Positions 8,919-18,154 are shown, counted from the stretch's first letter. The stretch is 64,000 nt of DNA from Kangiella spongicola (GCF_003194565.2 NZ_QICH01000003.1:248001-312000), one strand, 5' to 3'. The notes: generated by a model not told the origin, from the sequence alone. Made by a program: numbers and translations.

Positions 8919-9509
8919 ATGGCATTTTTAGAACCATTGGATAAGGATTTACACCCTGAGTTAGCCGAGGATTTCGCCATTTTTGAGAAAATCTTAGGCT
9001 TTGTACCTAACAGTTTACTGACCATGCAGCGTCGTCCGGAAATCGTCAAAGGCTTTGGTGTGTTAACCAAGGCCGTCATGGCGGAAGATGGAGAAGTTGA
9101 CTTAGGCTTTAAGCGACTTCTGGCTCATTTCGCCAGCCGTGCCGCAGGCTGTCAGTACTGCGAGGCGCATTCGTTAGTGGCTGCTCAGATTCATGGTATT
9201 AGCGAAGAAAAGCTCGAATCGATTTGGAATTATCAAACAAGTCCACTTTATACTGAGGCTGAGCGTGTCGCGCTGGATTATGCTTTAGCAGCAGGTGCGG
9301 TGCCTAACGATGTTGACCAACCTCTGATGGAGCGCATGAAGCAGCATTGGAGTGATGATCAAATCGTCGAAATTCTTGGCGCTATCTGTCTATATGGTTT
9401 CTTGAATCGTTGGAATGATTCCATGGCTACAGAGCTTGAGGAAGTTCCAACCAAGATGGGCGAAAAAGTTTTAAAGCCGGGCGGCTGGGATGGCAAGCGG
9501 CATAAATAA
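8919..9509 (+). CDS. AhpD-like / carboxymuconolactone decarboxylase family protein
   Basis: This 196-aa all-helical protein has the AhpD-type redox motif C78-x-x-C81-x-x-H84 (CQYCEAH). The family includes alkylhydroperoxidase AhpD and peroxidase-related proteins, so a thiol-peroxidase or disulfide-reductase role is likely. The substrate is unknown. It starts 17 bases after the M16 protease stop with a good AAGAGGGT ribosome-binding site, so the two genes are probably co-transcribed. No signal peptide is seen. Confidence 0.85.
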   Translation: MAFLEPLDKDLHPELAEDFAIFEKILGFVPNSLLTMQRRPEIVKGFGVLTKAVMAEDGEVDLGFKRLLAHFASRAAGCQYCEAHSLVAAQIHGISEEKLESIWNYQTSPLYTEAERVALDYALAAGAVPNDVDQPLMERMKQHWSDDQIVEILGAICLYGFLNRWNDSMATELEEVPTKMGEKVLKPGGWDGKRHK

Positions 9510-9514
9510 GCAGT

Positions 9515-9991
9515 TTAACGATAGACCTTGCCTTTATAAGTAATTTGGCCACCATCACGACGCCCTTTAGGGTCGTGGTGGGTCCAATGAATAACACCGC
9601 CTTTTTCATTCCATTCGTACTGACCGGTAACTATAATTTGCTCACCAGTTTGGATGTTATCGACGCGCGGTGCTAAATCGGTATTGTGAGCCACTAAAAC
9701 CGTTAGGTTATTGTCTAATCTAATGATAAACCTCTGATGACGTGGCGGATGTAAGTCGTCAGATAATACTTTGTCTACCTGTGCGCTAACCGTAATCATT
9801 TTTCCTGACACCTTTTTATCGTAATAACTCTGTAAGGTATCATGGTTGTCGGAATGACTCGTCTTAGGGAAGCCTGTGTCTTCTGGCAGGCGCTCTCCAG
9901 TTCCATCAAACTTACCTTCAACTAAATAAAAAACTATCGCTAAGATTGCTAGTATTAAAATTGACAGAGGTTTGTTTTTTGGCTTGGCCAT
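9515..9991 (-). CDS. DUF3465 family membrane-anchored protein
   Basis: This 158-aa protein has an N-terminal transmembrane segment (about residues 8-23) and a C-terminal OB-like domain matching my recollection of DUF3465. Features are HPPRHQRFI, a GQYEWNEKGGVIHWTHHDP stretch and a final GGQITYKGKVYR. The family has no known biochemical function. It is convergent with the AhpD-like gene, with only 5 bp between the stop codons and no separate terminator visible. Confidence 0.8.
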   Translation of the reverse strand: MAKPKNKPLSILILAILAIVFYLVEGKFDGTGERLPEDTGFPKTSHSDNHDTLQSYYDKKVSGKMITVSAQVDKVLSDDLHPPRHQRFIIRLDNNLTVLVAHNTDLAPRVDNIQTGEQIIVTGQYEWNEKGGVIHWTHHDPKGRRDGGQITYKGKVYR

Positions 9992-10183
9992 TATTGTCCC
10001 TTAATTATCCGTTCTATATTTATGGTTTAATTATGAGTTAACCTAATCTAAGAGCACAACAAAAATGTTTAACATTCTGTTAAAAATTGTGCTAAACGCT
10101 TGAGTTTTGTCATTAAATGAGTAAGTATTTGTGCTTAGGGGGCTGATTGTGTTCAGTCTAATTAACAAAGTGAGGTAATAAGA

Positions 10184-10513
10184 ATGGCGGGAAAATTCGT
10201 AATTTCAAAGGGTAATGATGGCAAAAGCTACTTTGTTTTAAAAGCTGGAAACGGCGAGGTGATTTTGCAAAGTCAGGGTTACTCTTCTCAATCAGCTTGT
10301 GAAAATGGCATTGAATCAGTCCGAAAGAATTCTCAAGACGAAGGTCGTTTTGAAAAGAAAACAGCAAAAGATGGCCGCTTCTATTTTGGCTTAAATGCTT
10401 CAAACGGTCAGCAAATTGGTAAAAGCCAAATGTATAAATCAGAGAGTGGCCGAAACAACGGTATCAGCTCTGTTGCAAGAAATGCACCTGATGCAAAAGT
10501 TGTCGAAGAATAG
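10184..10513 (+). CDS. yegP: YegP/DUF1508 (UPF0339) family protein
   Basis: This 109-aa cytoplasmic protein is made of two tandem copies of the DUF1508 unit. Each has the pattern F..K...GK.YF.LKA.NG..I..SQ.Y.S...C.NGI.SV..N (copy 1 about residues 4-49, copy 2 about 56-101). E. coli YegP has the same two-repeat structure. The biochemical role is not established. A GAGGT ribosome-binding site precedes the start, and the gene is followed by a strong terminator. Confidence 0.92.
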   Translation: MAGKFVISKGNDGKSYFVLKAGNGEVILQSQGYSSQSACENGIESVRKNSQDEGRFEKKTAKDGRFYFGLNASNGQQIGKSQMYKSESGRNNGISSVARNAPDAKVVEE

Positions 10514-10535
10514 TTCTTTGCAATAGGTATATAAG

Positions 10536-10565
10536 AAAAGCCCCGTCATTTACGGGGCTTTTTTT
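10536..10565. terminator. Bidirectional terminator after yegP
   Basis: Stem AAAAGCCCCGT/ACGGGGCTTTT (10536-10546 with 10552-10562), with a five-base loop and a T run on either strand. It serves yegP (+) and the convergent yqhA-like gene (-). Confidence 0.9.
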
Positions 10566-10566
10566 A

Positions 10567-11088
10567 TTAGTGGTTGTTTCCGCTTTTGGATGTTAAATAA
10601 TCCATAACTGAAAAGAGCAACCCAGAGATAACAAAAACACCGTGAATCATTAGTTTCCACTGCACAATTTCTAAGCTAATTGTACTATCGTTATCTAGCT
10701 GCATGTAGGTTCTCAGTAAATCGATACCTGAAATGGCAACGATGGAACTTATTAGCTTAACTTTCAAAGTTGAAAATCCTACTTTACCCATCCAGCCAGG
10801 CTTGTCTTCGTGGTTTGAGATATCGAGCTTTGAAACAAAGCTTTCATAACCACTGAAAATAATAATAATCAAAAGGTTAGCGAGCAATGTCATGTCGACT
10901 AACGCTAAAATCCCAAGGATAGTATCAGTCTCGCTAAGGGTCGTAAAATGCGTCAATAGGTGCCATAACTCACGAGCGAAACCGCTTAGGAGTACAAAAA
11001 TCGAACAGATTAGACCAATAAAAAATGGAGCCAACGCCCAACGACTGTTAAAAATACCTGCTTCTACCGCGTGTTCAACCTTTTTCAT
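10567..11088 (-). CDS. YqhA/UPF0114 family inner membrane protein
   Basis: This 173-aa integral membrane protein has about four hydrophobic helices (residues about 18-40, 58-80, 108-125, 145-165). The family-typical start (E.....W...PF..GL) and the charged cytoplasmic stretch before STLKVKLISSIVAISGI.LL match YqhA/UPF0114. Function unknown. It is divergent from clpS across a 243-bp region. AAGGAT upstream of the ATG is a fair ribosome-binding site. Confidence 0.88.
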   Translation of the reverse strand: MKKVEHAVEAGIFNSRWALAPFFIGLICSIFVLLSGFARELWHLLTHFTTLSETDTILGILALVDMTLLANLLIIIIFSGYESFVSKLDISNHEDKPGWMGKVGFSTLKVKLISSIVAISGIDLLRTYMQLDNDSTISLEIVQWKLMIHGVFVISGLLFSVMDYLTSKSGNNH

Positions 11089-11331
11089 CGAAATCCTTAT
11101 TTCTACTTTTAGAAGTGTGAGTATTGTAATTTAAATACGCTTTCTGTAAATATTTTAACAACAATTTCTGTAAGGAATTGTGTGAGGCTTTAGGCTAGGC
11201 GCTTATGAAATAAGGGGCACTGTAAGAACTTGTAAAGATTATAAAGTTACTCGCTTGAACTCCTTCCAAATGCCCTCATTAATAGCCATAATAGAAATGT
11301 AAAGCCATTAACCGGCAAGTATTAGCCAAAT

Positions 11332-11664
11332 ATGAGTAACGAAGATAAATTTAACGAAGATAAAGATCAAGGATTGGCGGTTGCGGAAGCAAGGCCGAAA
11401 CTAAAGAAACCGCCAATGTATAAGGTTATGATCTTAAATGACGATTATACGCCGATGGACTTCGTCATTGAGGTGTTGCGTAAGTTTTTTTCCATGGATC
11501 AGGAGAAAGCTACCCGAGTTATGCTTCAAGTACATAACGAGGGGCAGGGTGTGTGTGGTATTTATACGCCTGATATTGCTGAAACTAAAGTAGTTCAGGT
11601 CAATGAGTTTTCACGTTCAAACGAACATCCGCTGTTGTGCGTGATGGAACCTGAAGACGCGTAA
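11332..11664 (+). CDS. clpS: ClpS, ClpAP adaptor for N-degron substrates
   Basis: This 110-aa adaptor recognises N-terminal Leu, Phe, Trp and Tyr and delivers such proteins to ClpAP. After a disordered N-terminal tail, the core shows [19 protein letters not shown] (N-degron pocket residues ND and M) followed by VL.KFF.M....A...ML.VH, as in ClpS. It sits 55 bp upstream of clpA, the standard clpS-clpA operon. Aat and Bpt, which create the N-degrons, are encoded close by on the other strand. Confidence 0.97.
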   Translation: MSNEDKFNEDKDQGLAVAEARPKLKKPPMYKVMILNDDYTPMDFVIEVLRKFFSMDQEKATRVMLQVHNEGQGVCGIYTPDIAETKVVQVNEFSRSNEHPLLCVMEPEDA

Positions 11665-11719
11665 AGCCGCACCCATTAACTCGGCAATGAGCCATTATGG
11701 CTTCTAAGTAGAGGTTTAT

Positions 11720-13990
11720 ATGCTTGATAAAGAATTAGAGCAGTCGCTAAATAAAGCATTTCATCGAGCTCGTGAATATCGTCACGAATTCATAACTATT
11801 GAACATTTGATGCTGGCACTACTGGATAATAAGGATGCCGTCGAAGTGTTGAAAGCGTGTTCAGTAGACCTATCAAAACTGCGCGAAGATTTGGAAAACT
11901 TTATAGGTAAAACGACCCCACAGTTTTCTGAAGATAATGAAGATTACGAAATTCAGCCAACTATCGGCTTTCAGCGTGTTCTGCAACGAGCAGTATTTCA
12001 TGTACAGTCGTCTGGTAAAGAGTCCGTTAGTGGTGCTAACGTCTTAGTTGCTATGTTTAGTGAGCCTGAGTCGCAGGCTGTGTATTTATTATCAAAACAA
12101 GATGTCTCAAGACTAGATGTGGTCAACTTTATTTCACACGGTGTGGCTGAAGATGACTTTGAGTCCACAGAAATTGAAGACGAAGTTCAACCAGAAGAAG
12201 CGCCTGAGGCAAAGCCGCTAGAGCAGTATGCGATTAATCTCAATAAAATGGCGGAAGAGGGTAAAATTGACCCGCTAATCGGTAGAACTCATGAAGTTGA
12301 GCGTGTGGTTCAAATTTTATGTCGTAGACGTAAGAATAACCCGCTACTAGTGGGTGACGCCGGTGTTGGTAAAACCGCCATCGCTGAAGGTCTCGCTAAA
12401 AGAATCGTTGATGGTGAGGTACCAGAAGTTATTTCTGATGCTGTGGTGCACTCCTTAGATCTAGGGGTGTTACTAGCAGGTACAAAATATCGCGGTGACT
12501 TTGAGAAGCGCTTAAAAGCGGTGTTAGCTCAGCTTAAAAAAGAACGGCACGCAATTCTCTTTATTGATGAGATTCATACCATTATTGGTGCTGGTGCTGC
12601 CTCTGGCGGCACTATGGATGCTTCGAACTTGATTAAGCCTGTGTTGGCTAATGGTGAGTTACGCTGCATTGGTTCGACAACGTTCCAGGAATACCGTGGT
12701 ATCTTTGAGAAAGATCATGCTCTAGCCAGACGCTTCCAGAAGGTGGATATTAACGAACCAAGTGTCAAAGAGACGGTTTCTATTCTTGAAGGTCTAAAAG
12801 AGCGCTACGAACAACATCATCAGGTTAAATACACTGCTTCGGCATTGAAAACTGCAGCAGAGCTTTCTGCGAAATACATCAATGACCGCCAGTTGCCGGA
12901 TAAAGCGATTGATGTTATTGATGAAGCGGGTGCACGTCAAAGAATAGAACCTGAAGATAAGCGTAAGAAAGTCATCGAGCCTGTAGATATTGAGCAGGTT
13001 ATTGCCAAAATTGCTCGAATTCCTGAAAAGACGGTGTCTTCTTCTGATAAGAAATTATTACAGAACCTAGATCGCAACTTGAAAATGGTGGTTTTCGGTC
13101 AGGATAAAGCGATAGATACCTTGTCAGAGGCTATTAAGCTGTCGCGAGCAGGCTTAGGACAGGAAGGTCGCCCTGTAGGTTCTTTCTTATTTGCAGGCCC
13201 TACAGGTGTTGGTAAAACAGAAGTTACAAAACAGCTAGCCAAACTGATGGGCGTTGAGCTGATTCGCTTCGATATGTCGGAGTATATGGAGCGACACACG
13301 GTTTCCAGGTTGATTGGTGCGCCTCCTGGTTATGTCGGCTATGACAAAGGTGGTTTATTAACCGAGTCTGTGAATAAAAATCCGCACGCAGTTGTGTTGC
13401 TTGATGAGATTGAAAAAGCCCATCCAGATGTCTTTAACTTGTTATTACAGGTTATGGATCACGGTACTTTGACCGATAACAACGGTCGCAAGGCTGATTT
13501 CCGTAATGTGGTGTTGGTAATGACCAGTAACGCCGGGGCGCAGGATTTGGTTAAACAGTCTATCGGCTTTAAAGACCAAGATTTATCGCGCAACAGCGAA
13601 GAAGCAATCAATAAAACTTTCTCACCTGAGTTCAGAAACCGACTGGACGCGACAGTTTGGTTTAACGCACTTCCGAAGAAAGTCATTCTATCGATTGTTG
13701 ATAAGTTCCTTACCGAGGTACAAGGCCAACTGGATGCTAAGCAGGTTAACCTTCATGTAGATGATGATGCTCGAGAATGGTTTGCTGAGCATGGTTATGA
13801 TGTCAACATGGGGGCGCGTCCAATGGCTCGTCTGATCAGCGATAAAGTTCGTAAGCCACTTGCTAATGAAATATTATTTGGTCAATTAGTCGATGGCGGC
13901 GATGTCTATGTTTCGCTAAAAGATAAAGCTTTGGATATTCGTATCGAGCCTCTTCAGAAAAGAATCGCGCAAAGCGAAGAAGCTGAATAG
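11720..13990 (+). CDS. clpA: ClpA, AAA+ unfoldase of ClpAP protease
   Basis: This 756-aa hexameric ATPase unfolds substrates and feeds them to ClpP. It has an N-terminal Clp-N double repeat (about 1-145), an acidic linker, AAA-1 with Walker A GDAGVGKT (about 212-219) and Walker B LFIDEIH, and AAA-2 with GPTGVGKT (about 493-500) and VLLDEIEKAHPDV. IGF near residues 615-617 is the ClpP-docking loop, which marks it as ClpP-dependent rather than ClpB. AGAGG precedes the start. clpP is not in this window. Confidence 0.98.
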   Translation: MLDKELEQSLNKAFHRAREYRHEFITIEHLMLALLDNKDAVEVLKACSVDLSKLREDLENFIGKTTPQFSEDNEDYEIQPTIGFQRVLQRAVFHVQSSGKESVSGANVLVAMFSEPESQAVYLLSKQDVSRLDVVNFISHGVAEDDFESTEIEDEVQPEEAPEAKPLEQYAINLNKMAEEGKIDPLIGRTHEVERVVQILCRRRKNNPLLVGDAGVGKTAIAEGLAKRIVDGEVPEVISDAVVHSLDLGVLLAGTKYRGDFEKRLKAVLAQLKKERHAILFIDEIHTIIGAGAASGGTMDASNLIKPVLANGELRCIGSTTFQEYRGIFEKDHALARRFQKVDINEPSVKETVSILEGLKERYEQHHQVKYTASALKTAAELSAKYINDRQLPDKAIDVIDEAGARQRIEPEDKRKKVIEPVDIEQVIAKIARIPEKTVSSSDKKLLQNLDRNLKMVVFGQDKAIDTLSEAIKLSRAGLGQEGRPVGSFLFAGPTGVGKTEVTKQLAKLMGVELIRFDMSEYMERHTVSRLIGAPPGYVGYDKGGLLTESVNKNPHAVVLLDEIEKAHPDVFNLLLQVMDHGTLTDNNGRKADFRNVVLVMTSNAGAQDLVKQSIGFKDQDLSRNSEEAINKTFSPEFRNRLDATVWFNALPKKVILSIVDKFLTEVQGQLDAKQVNLHVDDDAREWFAEHGYDVNMGARPMARLISDKVRKPLANEILFGQLVDGGDVYVSLKDKALDIRIEPLQKRIAQSEEAE

Positions 13991-14026
13991 TTTTACTTAG
14001 TATACCTTTGTGGGTAGAAGCCTAAC

Positions 14027-14062
14027 AAAAAAGGTGTTACTGACTCCAGTAACACCTTTTTT
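14027..14062. terminator. Bidirectional terminator between clpA and infA
   Basis: A 16-bp perfect stem (14027-14042 with 14047-14062), four-base loop, with A run and T run ends. It serves both convergent transcripts. Confidence 0.93.
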
Positions 14063-14084
14063 ATGTTCAACGACAAATTGTTAA

Positions 14085-14303
14085 TTAACGCGAACGGAAG
14101 GTGATTCTACCTTTTGATAGATCATAAGGGCTGATTTCTACTGTCACTTTATCGCCCGTCAAAATACGAATATAGTTTTTACGCATTTTGCCCGAAATGT
14201 GAGCAGTAACAACGTGACCATTTTCAAGTTCTACTCGAAACATGGTGTTTGGTAGGGTGTCCAGAACTTTACCTTCTAGTTCAATTACGTCTTCTTTTGC
14301 CAT
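14085..14303 (-). CDS. infA: Translation initiation factor IF-1
   Basis: This 72-aa single OB-fold protein binds the ribosomal A site during initiation. The whole sequence from [11 protein letters not shown] to GRITFRSR matches IF-1. I place the start at the ATG at 14303 rather than nine codons upstream. AGGAGAG lies nine bases before it and this gives the canonical 72-aa length. It sits between clpA and bpt/aat, an arrangement common in gammaproteobacteria. Confidence 0.97.
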   Translation of the reverse strand: MAKEDVIELEGKVLDTLPNTMFRVELENGHVVTAHISGKMRKNYIRILTGDKVTVEISPYDLSKGRITFRSR

Positions 14304-14631
14304 TCGGCCTCTCTCTCCTGTGGAATACAATTAACAAGATGTCTAAAAATTGGGCGTATAATGCACTATTTGGCGCACAATCGCAAAAATATTTTAACAC
14401 TTTTTAGTTAAGCGGTATTACTCAAGAGCGTAAAAATATGAGCTATTCGCTATTTTTAAACTTTACTCTTAATTAATTTTACTGATCAAACGTTTAAAGC
14501 AAAAATTTATATTAGAGCTCCAAACTAAAGAACCAGGGCACATTTAGGGGTTGCGACTGTTTTCTTAGGGAGCGCTAATTTAAGTGATTGATAAATAAGG
14601 AATGAGCAACTAAGTCAGGAGATATTTTCGA
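14304..14631. other. Intergenic region with candidate infA promoter
   Basis: This 328-bp AT-rich region lies between bpt and infA, both on the minus strand. A plausible infA promoter on the minus strand is TTGCGA (14381-14386), a 17-bp spacer and CATTAT (14358-14363). I see no tRNA or ORF here and no convincing terminator for bpt. Confidence 0.4.
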
Positions 14632-15360
14632 TTATTTCGGAGGTTCCAGTCTAAACCAGCGTTTATCTCTAAAAACCTCAGCGGGTTGGTATTTTACTTT
14701 ATAGTCCATCTTTTGGCATCCTTTTACATAATAGCCGAGGTAACAATACGGCAAGTTCATGGCTTTGCAGAATTCGATGGATTTCAGAATCACAAAAACA
14801 CCAAGGCTTTTGTAGTCAGTTGAGGTGTCGAAAAAAGAATAAACCGCAGATAGTCCGTCATCTAACACGTCTAGGCATATCACGGCGATCAAGCGCCCCT
14901 TATCCCTTACTCGTAGTAACACCGTATCGCACCAGTCAGAGAACAAAAAGTCAGAGTACTGCTGTTTTGAAGGAGGGTACATGTCGCCATCTTTGTGGCG
15001 CTTACTGATGTATTGTTGATAGAGTTCATAATCCTCTTCATAGCAATCTGCTGTTTCTAAGGATACTTCGAAATGGTTGTTTTGCTTTAATACGCGGCGC
15101 TGGCTTTTTGATGGTTTGAACTGCTCAACCATTACTCGATAGGCCCAACAAGCAGAGCAACCCTGGCAATAGGGGCGATAAACATGCTCACCACTGCGTC
15201 TAAAGCCTTGGCGGCTTAATTCTGAATACAGATCGTTATTCAACAGCAGACTGGGATCTGCAAATACAGATACTGCAATCTTATCATCTAGGTATCCGCA
15301 GGCATGTTCTGGGCCTTTAAATAACCTGATGTGTTGTGTTGGTTTTTCCTTTTGAGTCAT
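14632..15360 (-). CDS. bpt: Bacterial leucyl-(Asp/Glu) protein transferase, Bpt/Ate family
   Basis: This 242-aa transferase has the Ate1-type fold. Its bacterial form, Bpt, attaches Leu to N-terminal Asp or Glu and so creates a ClpS-recognised N-degron. It shows the N-terminal Cys cluster C-GYL and YRPYCQGCSACWAYRV (about 61-76), then DGDMYPPS.QQY..FL and the C-terminal YLGYYVKGCQKMDYK. It is 41 bp downstream of aat on the same strand and probably co-transcribed. The choice of Bpt over arginyl transferase follows from the bacterial origin, not from a residue test. Confidence 0.93.
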   Translation of the reverse strand: MTQKEKPTQHIRLFKGPEHACGYLDDKIAVSVFADPSLLLNNDLYSELSRQGFRRSGEHVYRPYCQGCSACWAYRVMVEQFKPSKSQRRVLKQNNHFEVSLETADCYEEDYELYQQYISKRHKDGDMYPPSKQQYSDFLFSDWCDTVLLRVRDKGRLIAVICLDVLDDGLSAVYSFFDTSTDYKSLGVFVILKSIEFCKAMNLPYCYLGYYVKGCQKMDYKVKYQPAEVFRDKRWFRLEPPK

Positions 15361-15401
15361 AGCCTTAGGTTACTACTCTCAAAAATATTTTACTACTAGC
15401 T

Positions 15402-16112
15402 TTAGCGCCAATCTAAAAGCTGTTTTGGTTGCCAGAGATCGTCTGGCTGTTGCCAGTCTGAGTGCTTTGCTAGGAGTTCTAAAAAGTTCTCTCTAGTAAT
15501 ATCTACAGCGCCCATGCTGTAAAGATGTGGGTTACCTACTTGACTGTCGAGCAATATAAAATCATTTTTAAGTAGATAGTTTGTAAGATAAATCAGTGCA
15601 AATTTCGAGGCGTTTTTTGCGCGACTAAACATCGATTCGCCAAAGAAAAAGCGACCTAAACTCACGCCGTATAAGCCCCCAACTAGCTCATCGTCTTTCC
15701 AAACCTCAATAGAGTGGGCGAAACCTTGTGAGTGAAGCTCTTGGTAGGCGCTTTTCATTTCGGGCAAAATCCATGTTTCGGGTTCTTTGGCTCGTGGTGC
15801 AGCGCACCCATCAACCACAGCTCCGAAGCTTTTATTTATGGTAATGGTATAAGTAGATTTGTTTAACTCGCGCTTCATCGAGCGGGAAACATGTACGTCA
15901 TCCAACAAAAACACACAACGTGGATCCGGTGACCACCATAAAATCGGCTCGCCTTCACAAAACCAGGGGAAGATCCCACTTTTATAAGCTTCGATTAATC
16001 GTTCAACGGACAAGTCGCCACCAACCGCCAATAACCCATTGGGGTTTTCTTGAGCCAGATCGGCAGGGGGAAATAGAGGCGACTGATCTAATAAAAATAT
16101 ATCGTTGCTCAT
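15402..16112 (-). CDS. aat: Leucyl/phenylalanyl-tRNA-protein transferase
   Basis: This 236-aa enzyme conjugates Leu or Phe from aminoacyl-tRNA to N-terminal Arg or Lys. The FPWF.EGEPILWWSPDPRCV segment (about 48-67) is diagnostic, followed by the conserved AYQ.LH..GFAHS.E.W and GGLYG.SLG..FFGESMFS. It is the first gene of the aat-bpt pair. No clear Shine-Dalgarno precedes the ATG. With clpS-clpA on the opposite strand it completes the N-degron pathway apart from ClpP. Confidence 0.97.
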   Translation of the reverse strand: MSNDIFLLDQSPLFPPADLAQENPNGLLAVGGDLSVERLIEAYKSGIFPWFCEGEPILWWSPDPRCVFLLDDVHVSRSMKRELNKSTYTITINKSFGAVVDGCAAPRAKEPETWILPEMKSAYQELHSQGFAHSIEVWKDDELVGGLYGVSLGRFFFGESMFSRAKNASKFALIYLTNYLLKNDFILLDSQVGNPHLYSMGAVDITRENFLELLAKHSDWQQPDDLWQPKQLLDWR

Positions 16113-16237
16113 TAAATTTTTCTTTAGCGTTGATTGGTTTTAATGCTGACTATAGTAGCTTAAATTATCCACTAAAGTAATCTTCTCAGTGCTTACAATC
16201 GCTGCCTTTGAAGTGCTTAAAGCTGCTTTTTCTAAAG

Positions 16238-17494
16238 TTACTTTATTTGGATAATATCGCTCCAGCGACTGGTGTAGTGGGGCGAGCGAGCATTAGCACG
16301 CATGGCCCATCGCTTTTCAAAACCGAGACTACCAAACTTGATTGTATCCTTACCGTATTTTGAGTTAATGGTGTCGAGGCTTTCCATCAGTTCTGGGCGC
16401 TGTTTCGAGTTGGCAAAGATATCAGACTGATAACCGTTGCTTGGTACTATGCCATAAAGAGTAATGCCTGCTTTTTTATAAGTTTGATGCTTTTGAAAGA
16501 GGTTATCTAAGCCCTGATTAACTGCTTGCAAAAATAACCCCGTATCGTCGCTAGGCTCAAGCAAGGATAAGTTTGTGCTGAGTTGCTGTCTGTCTTTTGT
16601 ATGAAGGTGGACTTCGATATTACTTGCTAGAGATTGCTGTTGACGCAGTTTTTCACAGCATCGAGTGGTGTGGTAAGCCAGTGCTTCCTTGAGATCTGCT
16701 TTATTGCTAATAGGAGTGCCGAAGGAACGCGAGTTTAAAATTGACTGTTTTGCAACAGGGTGTTGACTCAGTTCAAGGCAAGGCTGGCCGCGTAACTCGA
16801 GAATGGTACGCTCCATGTTGACGGAAAACATACGCTGTAAGGTTTTATAGTCTGCGTTATGCAGCTGCCAAGCATTATTGATACCTTGAAACCTCAGCTT
16901 TTGCGCGAGGCGACGACCAACCCCCCAAATATCCTCAACCTCAAGGTGCTGGAGTGCCCATTTGCGATGATGGTCATTCCGTAAGTCTACAACGCCTGTG
17001 CTGGATTTCTTATGTTTCTTAGCATAGTAGTTAGCGACCTTTGCTAGAGTTTTGGTAGGACCAAGCCCAATACAGACTGGCAGCGACAAGCATTGCAGTA
17101 GCGTTTCTCGTAATTTCTGGCTGCGTTCGACGAGGTCTTCTTCAAACCCTTGAAATAAAAGGAATGACTCATCCACAGAGTAAGGCGCGACCTGATCGGA
17201 AAAACGTTGCAGTATCTGGTTAAAACGCTGGGAGATATTGCCATATAAACCATAGTTTGAAGAGAACCAGGTAATGTTATGCTTTTCTATTAATGGCTTT
17301 ATCTGAAAATAGGGCGCCCCCATTTTTATACCAATGGATTTGCAATAGTCGCACATGGCTATGGCGCAACCATCGTTATTGCTGAGCACCAAAACCGGTT
17401 TGCCTATTAAATCCGGGCGAAATAGTCGCTCACAGGCAACATAAAAACTATTTACGTCGCATAAGGCGTAGGTTGCTTCATGCTGTGGAAGCAT
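16238..17494 (-). CDS. umuC: DNA polymerase V subunit UmuC
   Basis: This 418-aa Y-family translesion polymerase has the N-terminal catalytic motif ALCDVNSFYVACERLF (about 10-25), the second catalytic signature SVDESFL (about 103-109), a helix-hairpin-helix thumb (about 185-210), a little-finger domain, and the UmuC C-terminal tail. It overlaps the umuD stop by one base (TAATG), so the two are translationally coupled. Confidence 0.96.
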   Translation of the reverse strand: MLPQHEATYALCDVNSFYVACERLFRPDLIGKPVLVLSNNDGCAIAMCDYCKSIGIKMGAPYFQIKPLIEKHNITWFSSNYGLYGNISQRFNQILQRFSDQVAPYSVDESFLLFQGFEEDLVERSQKLRETLLQCLSLPVCIGLGPTKTLAKVANYYAKKHKKSSTGVVDLRNDHHRKWALQHLEVEDIWGVGRRLAQKLRFQGINNAWQLHNADYKTLQRMFSVNMERTILELRGQPCLELSQHPVAKQSILNSRSFGTPISNKADLKEALAYHTTRCCEKLRQQQSLASNIEVHLHTKDRQQLSTNLSLLEPSDDTGLFLQAVNQGLDNLFQKHQTYKKAGITLYGIVPSNGYQSDIFANSKQRPELMESLDTINSKYGKDTIKFGSLGFEKRWAMRANARSPHYTSRWSDIIQIK

Positions 17495-17916
17495 TAGCGG
17501 AAATTCCTAGCTAAGCCAGTGACCACACCCCAGATAACCAACTCATGCTCACCCGTAATCTGAATATCAGCATAATTTGGATTTTCAGCTTTTAAACATA
17601 AGCTGTTACTGGTTTTCAGGCGCTTAACCGTAAATTCATTATCAAGTAGCGCCACCACGATATCGTTTTCTTTTGCAGATACTGAGCGATCGACAATTAA
17701 TATGTCACTCTGAAAAATCCCAGCTCCCGTCATCGAATCACCCTCAACACGAGCAAAGAAGGTTGTTTCAGGATGCTTTATCAAAAGTTGATCAAGGCTT
17801 AGTGTATCTTCCATATGCTCATCAACAACGCCTGGAAAGCCCGCGGATACGCGACCTGAATAAAAGGGAAGTGAAGAGTTGCTGCTACTCGGTATGAAGA
17901 TGGAAACCTTGCTCAT
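17494..17916 (-). CDS. umuD: UmuD, self-cleaving LexA-type subunit of DNA Pol V
   Basis: This 140-aa S24 peptidase is activated by RecA-stimulated autocleavage to UmuD', which pairs with UmuC. The cleavage dipeptide is A25-G26 (SAG-FP). The catalytic dyad is S61 (in EGDSM) and K98 (in FTVKRL), one residue shifted from E. coli S60/K97. It forms an operon with umuC. I found no E. coli-type CTGT-N8-ACAG SOS box in the 238 bp upstream, although SOS control would be expected. Confidence 0.95.
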   Translation of the reverse strand: MSKVSIFIPSSSNSSLPFYSGRVSAGFPGVVDEHMEDTLSLDQLLIKHPETTFFARVEGDSMTGAGIFQSDILIVDRSVSAKENDIVVALLDNEFTVKRLKTSNSLCLKAENPNYADIQITGEHELVIWGVVTGLARNFR

Positions 17917-18154
17917 ATTAAATCCAGAAAGAGATACGGAAAGATATATAAGCTATAGATTAACATAATTGAAAGTTACGATATAAGCGCAAGCCAACTA
18001 AAATGACTAAGAAAACAAGGTTATTAATTTATTTCATGTAAGCAATTAATAAAATTGAATTTTTGCTTCTCAAACACGAAATATTTTATTAGTATTGAGT
18101 AGCCGGAATTTTTTCTGGCAGGAATAACAAATAAACTAGGGGAGATTTAGAACA

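Noticed and set aside
14304-14330. Nine-codon longer IF-1
   Set aside because: The canonical 72-aa start MAKE has the Shine-Dalgarno, and the extension codons overlap that ribosome-binding site.
11720-16112. A new operon combining proteolysis and translation initiation
   Set aside because: The clpSA/infA/bpt/aat neighbourhood is a known gammaproteobacterial arrangement, and terminators separate the convergent units.
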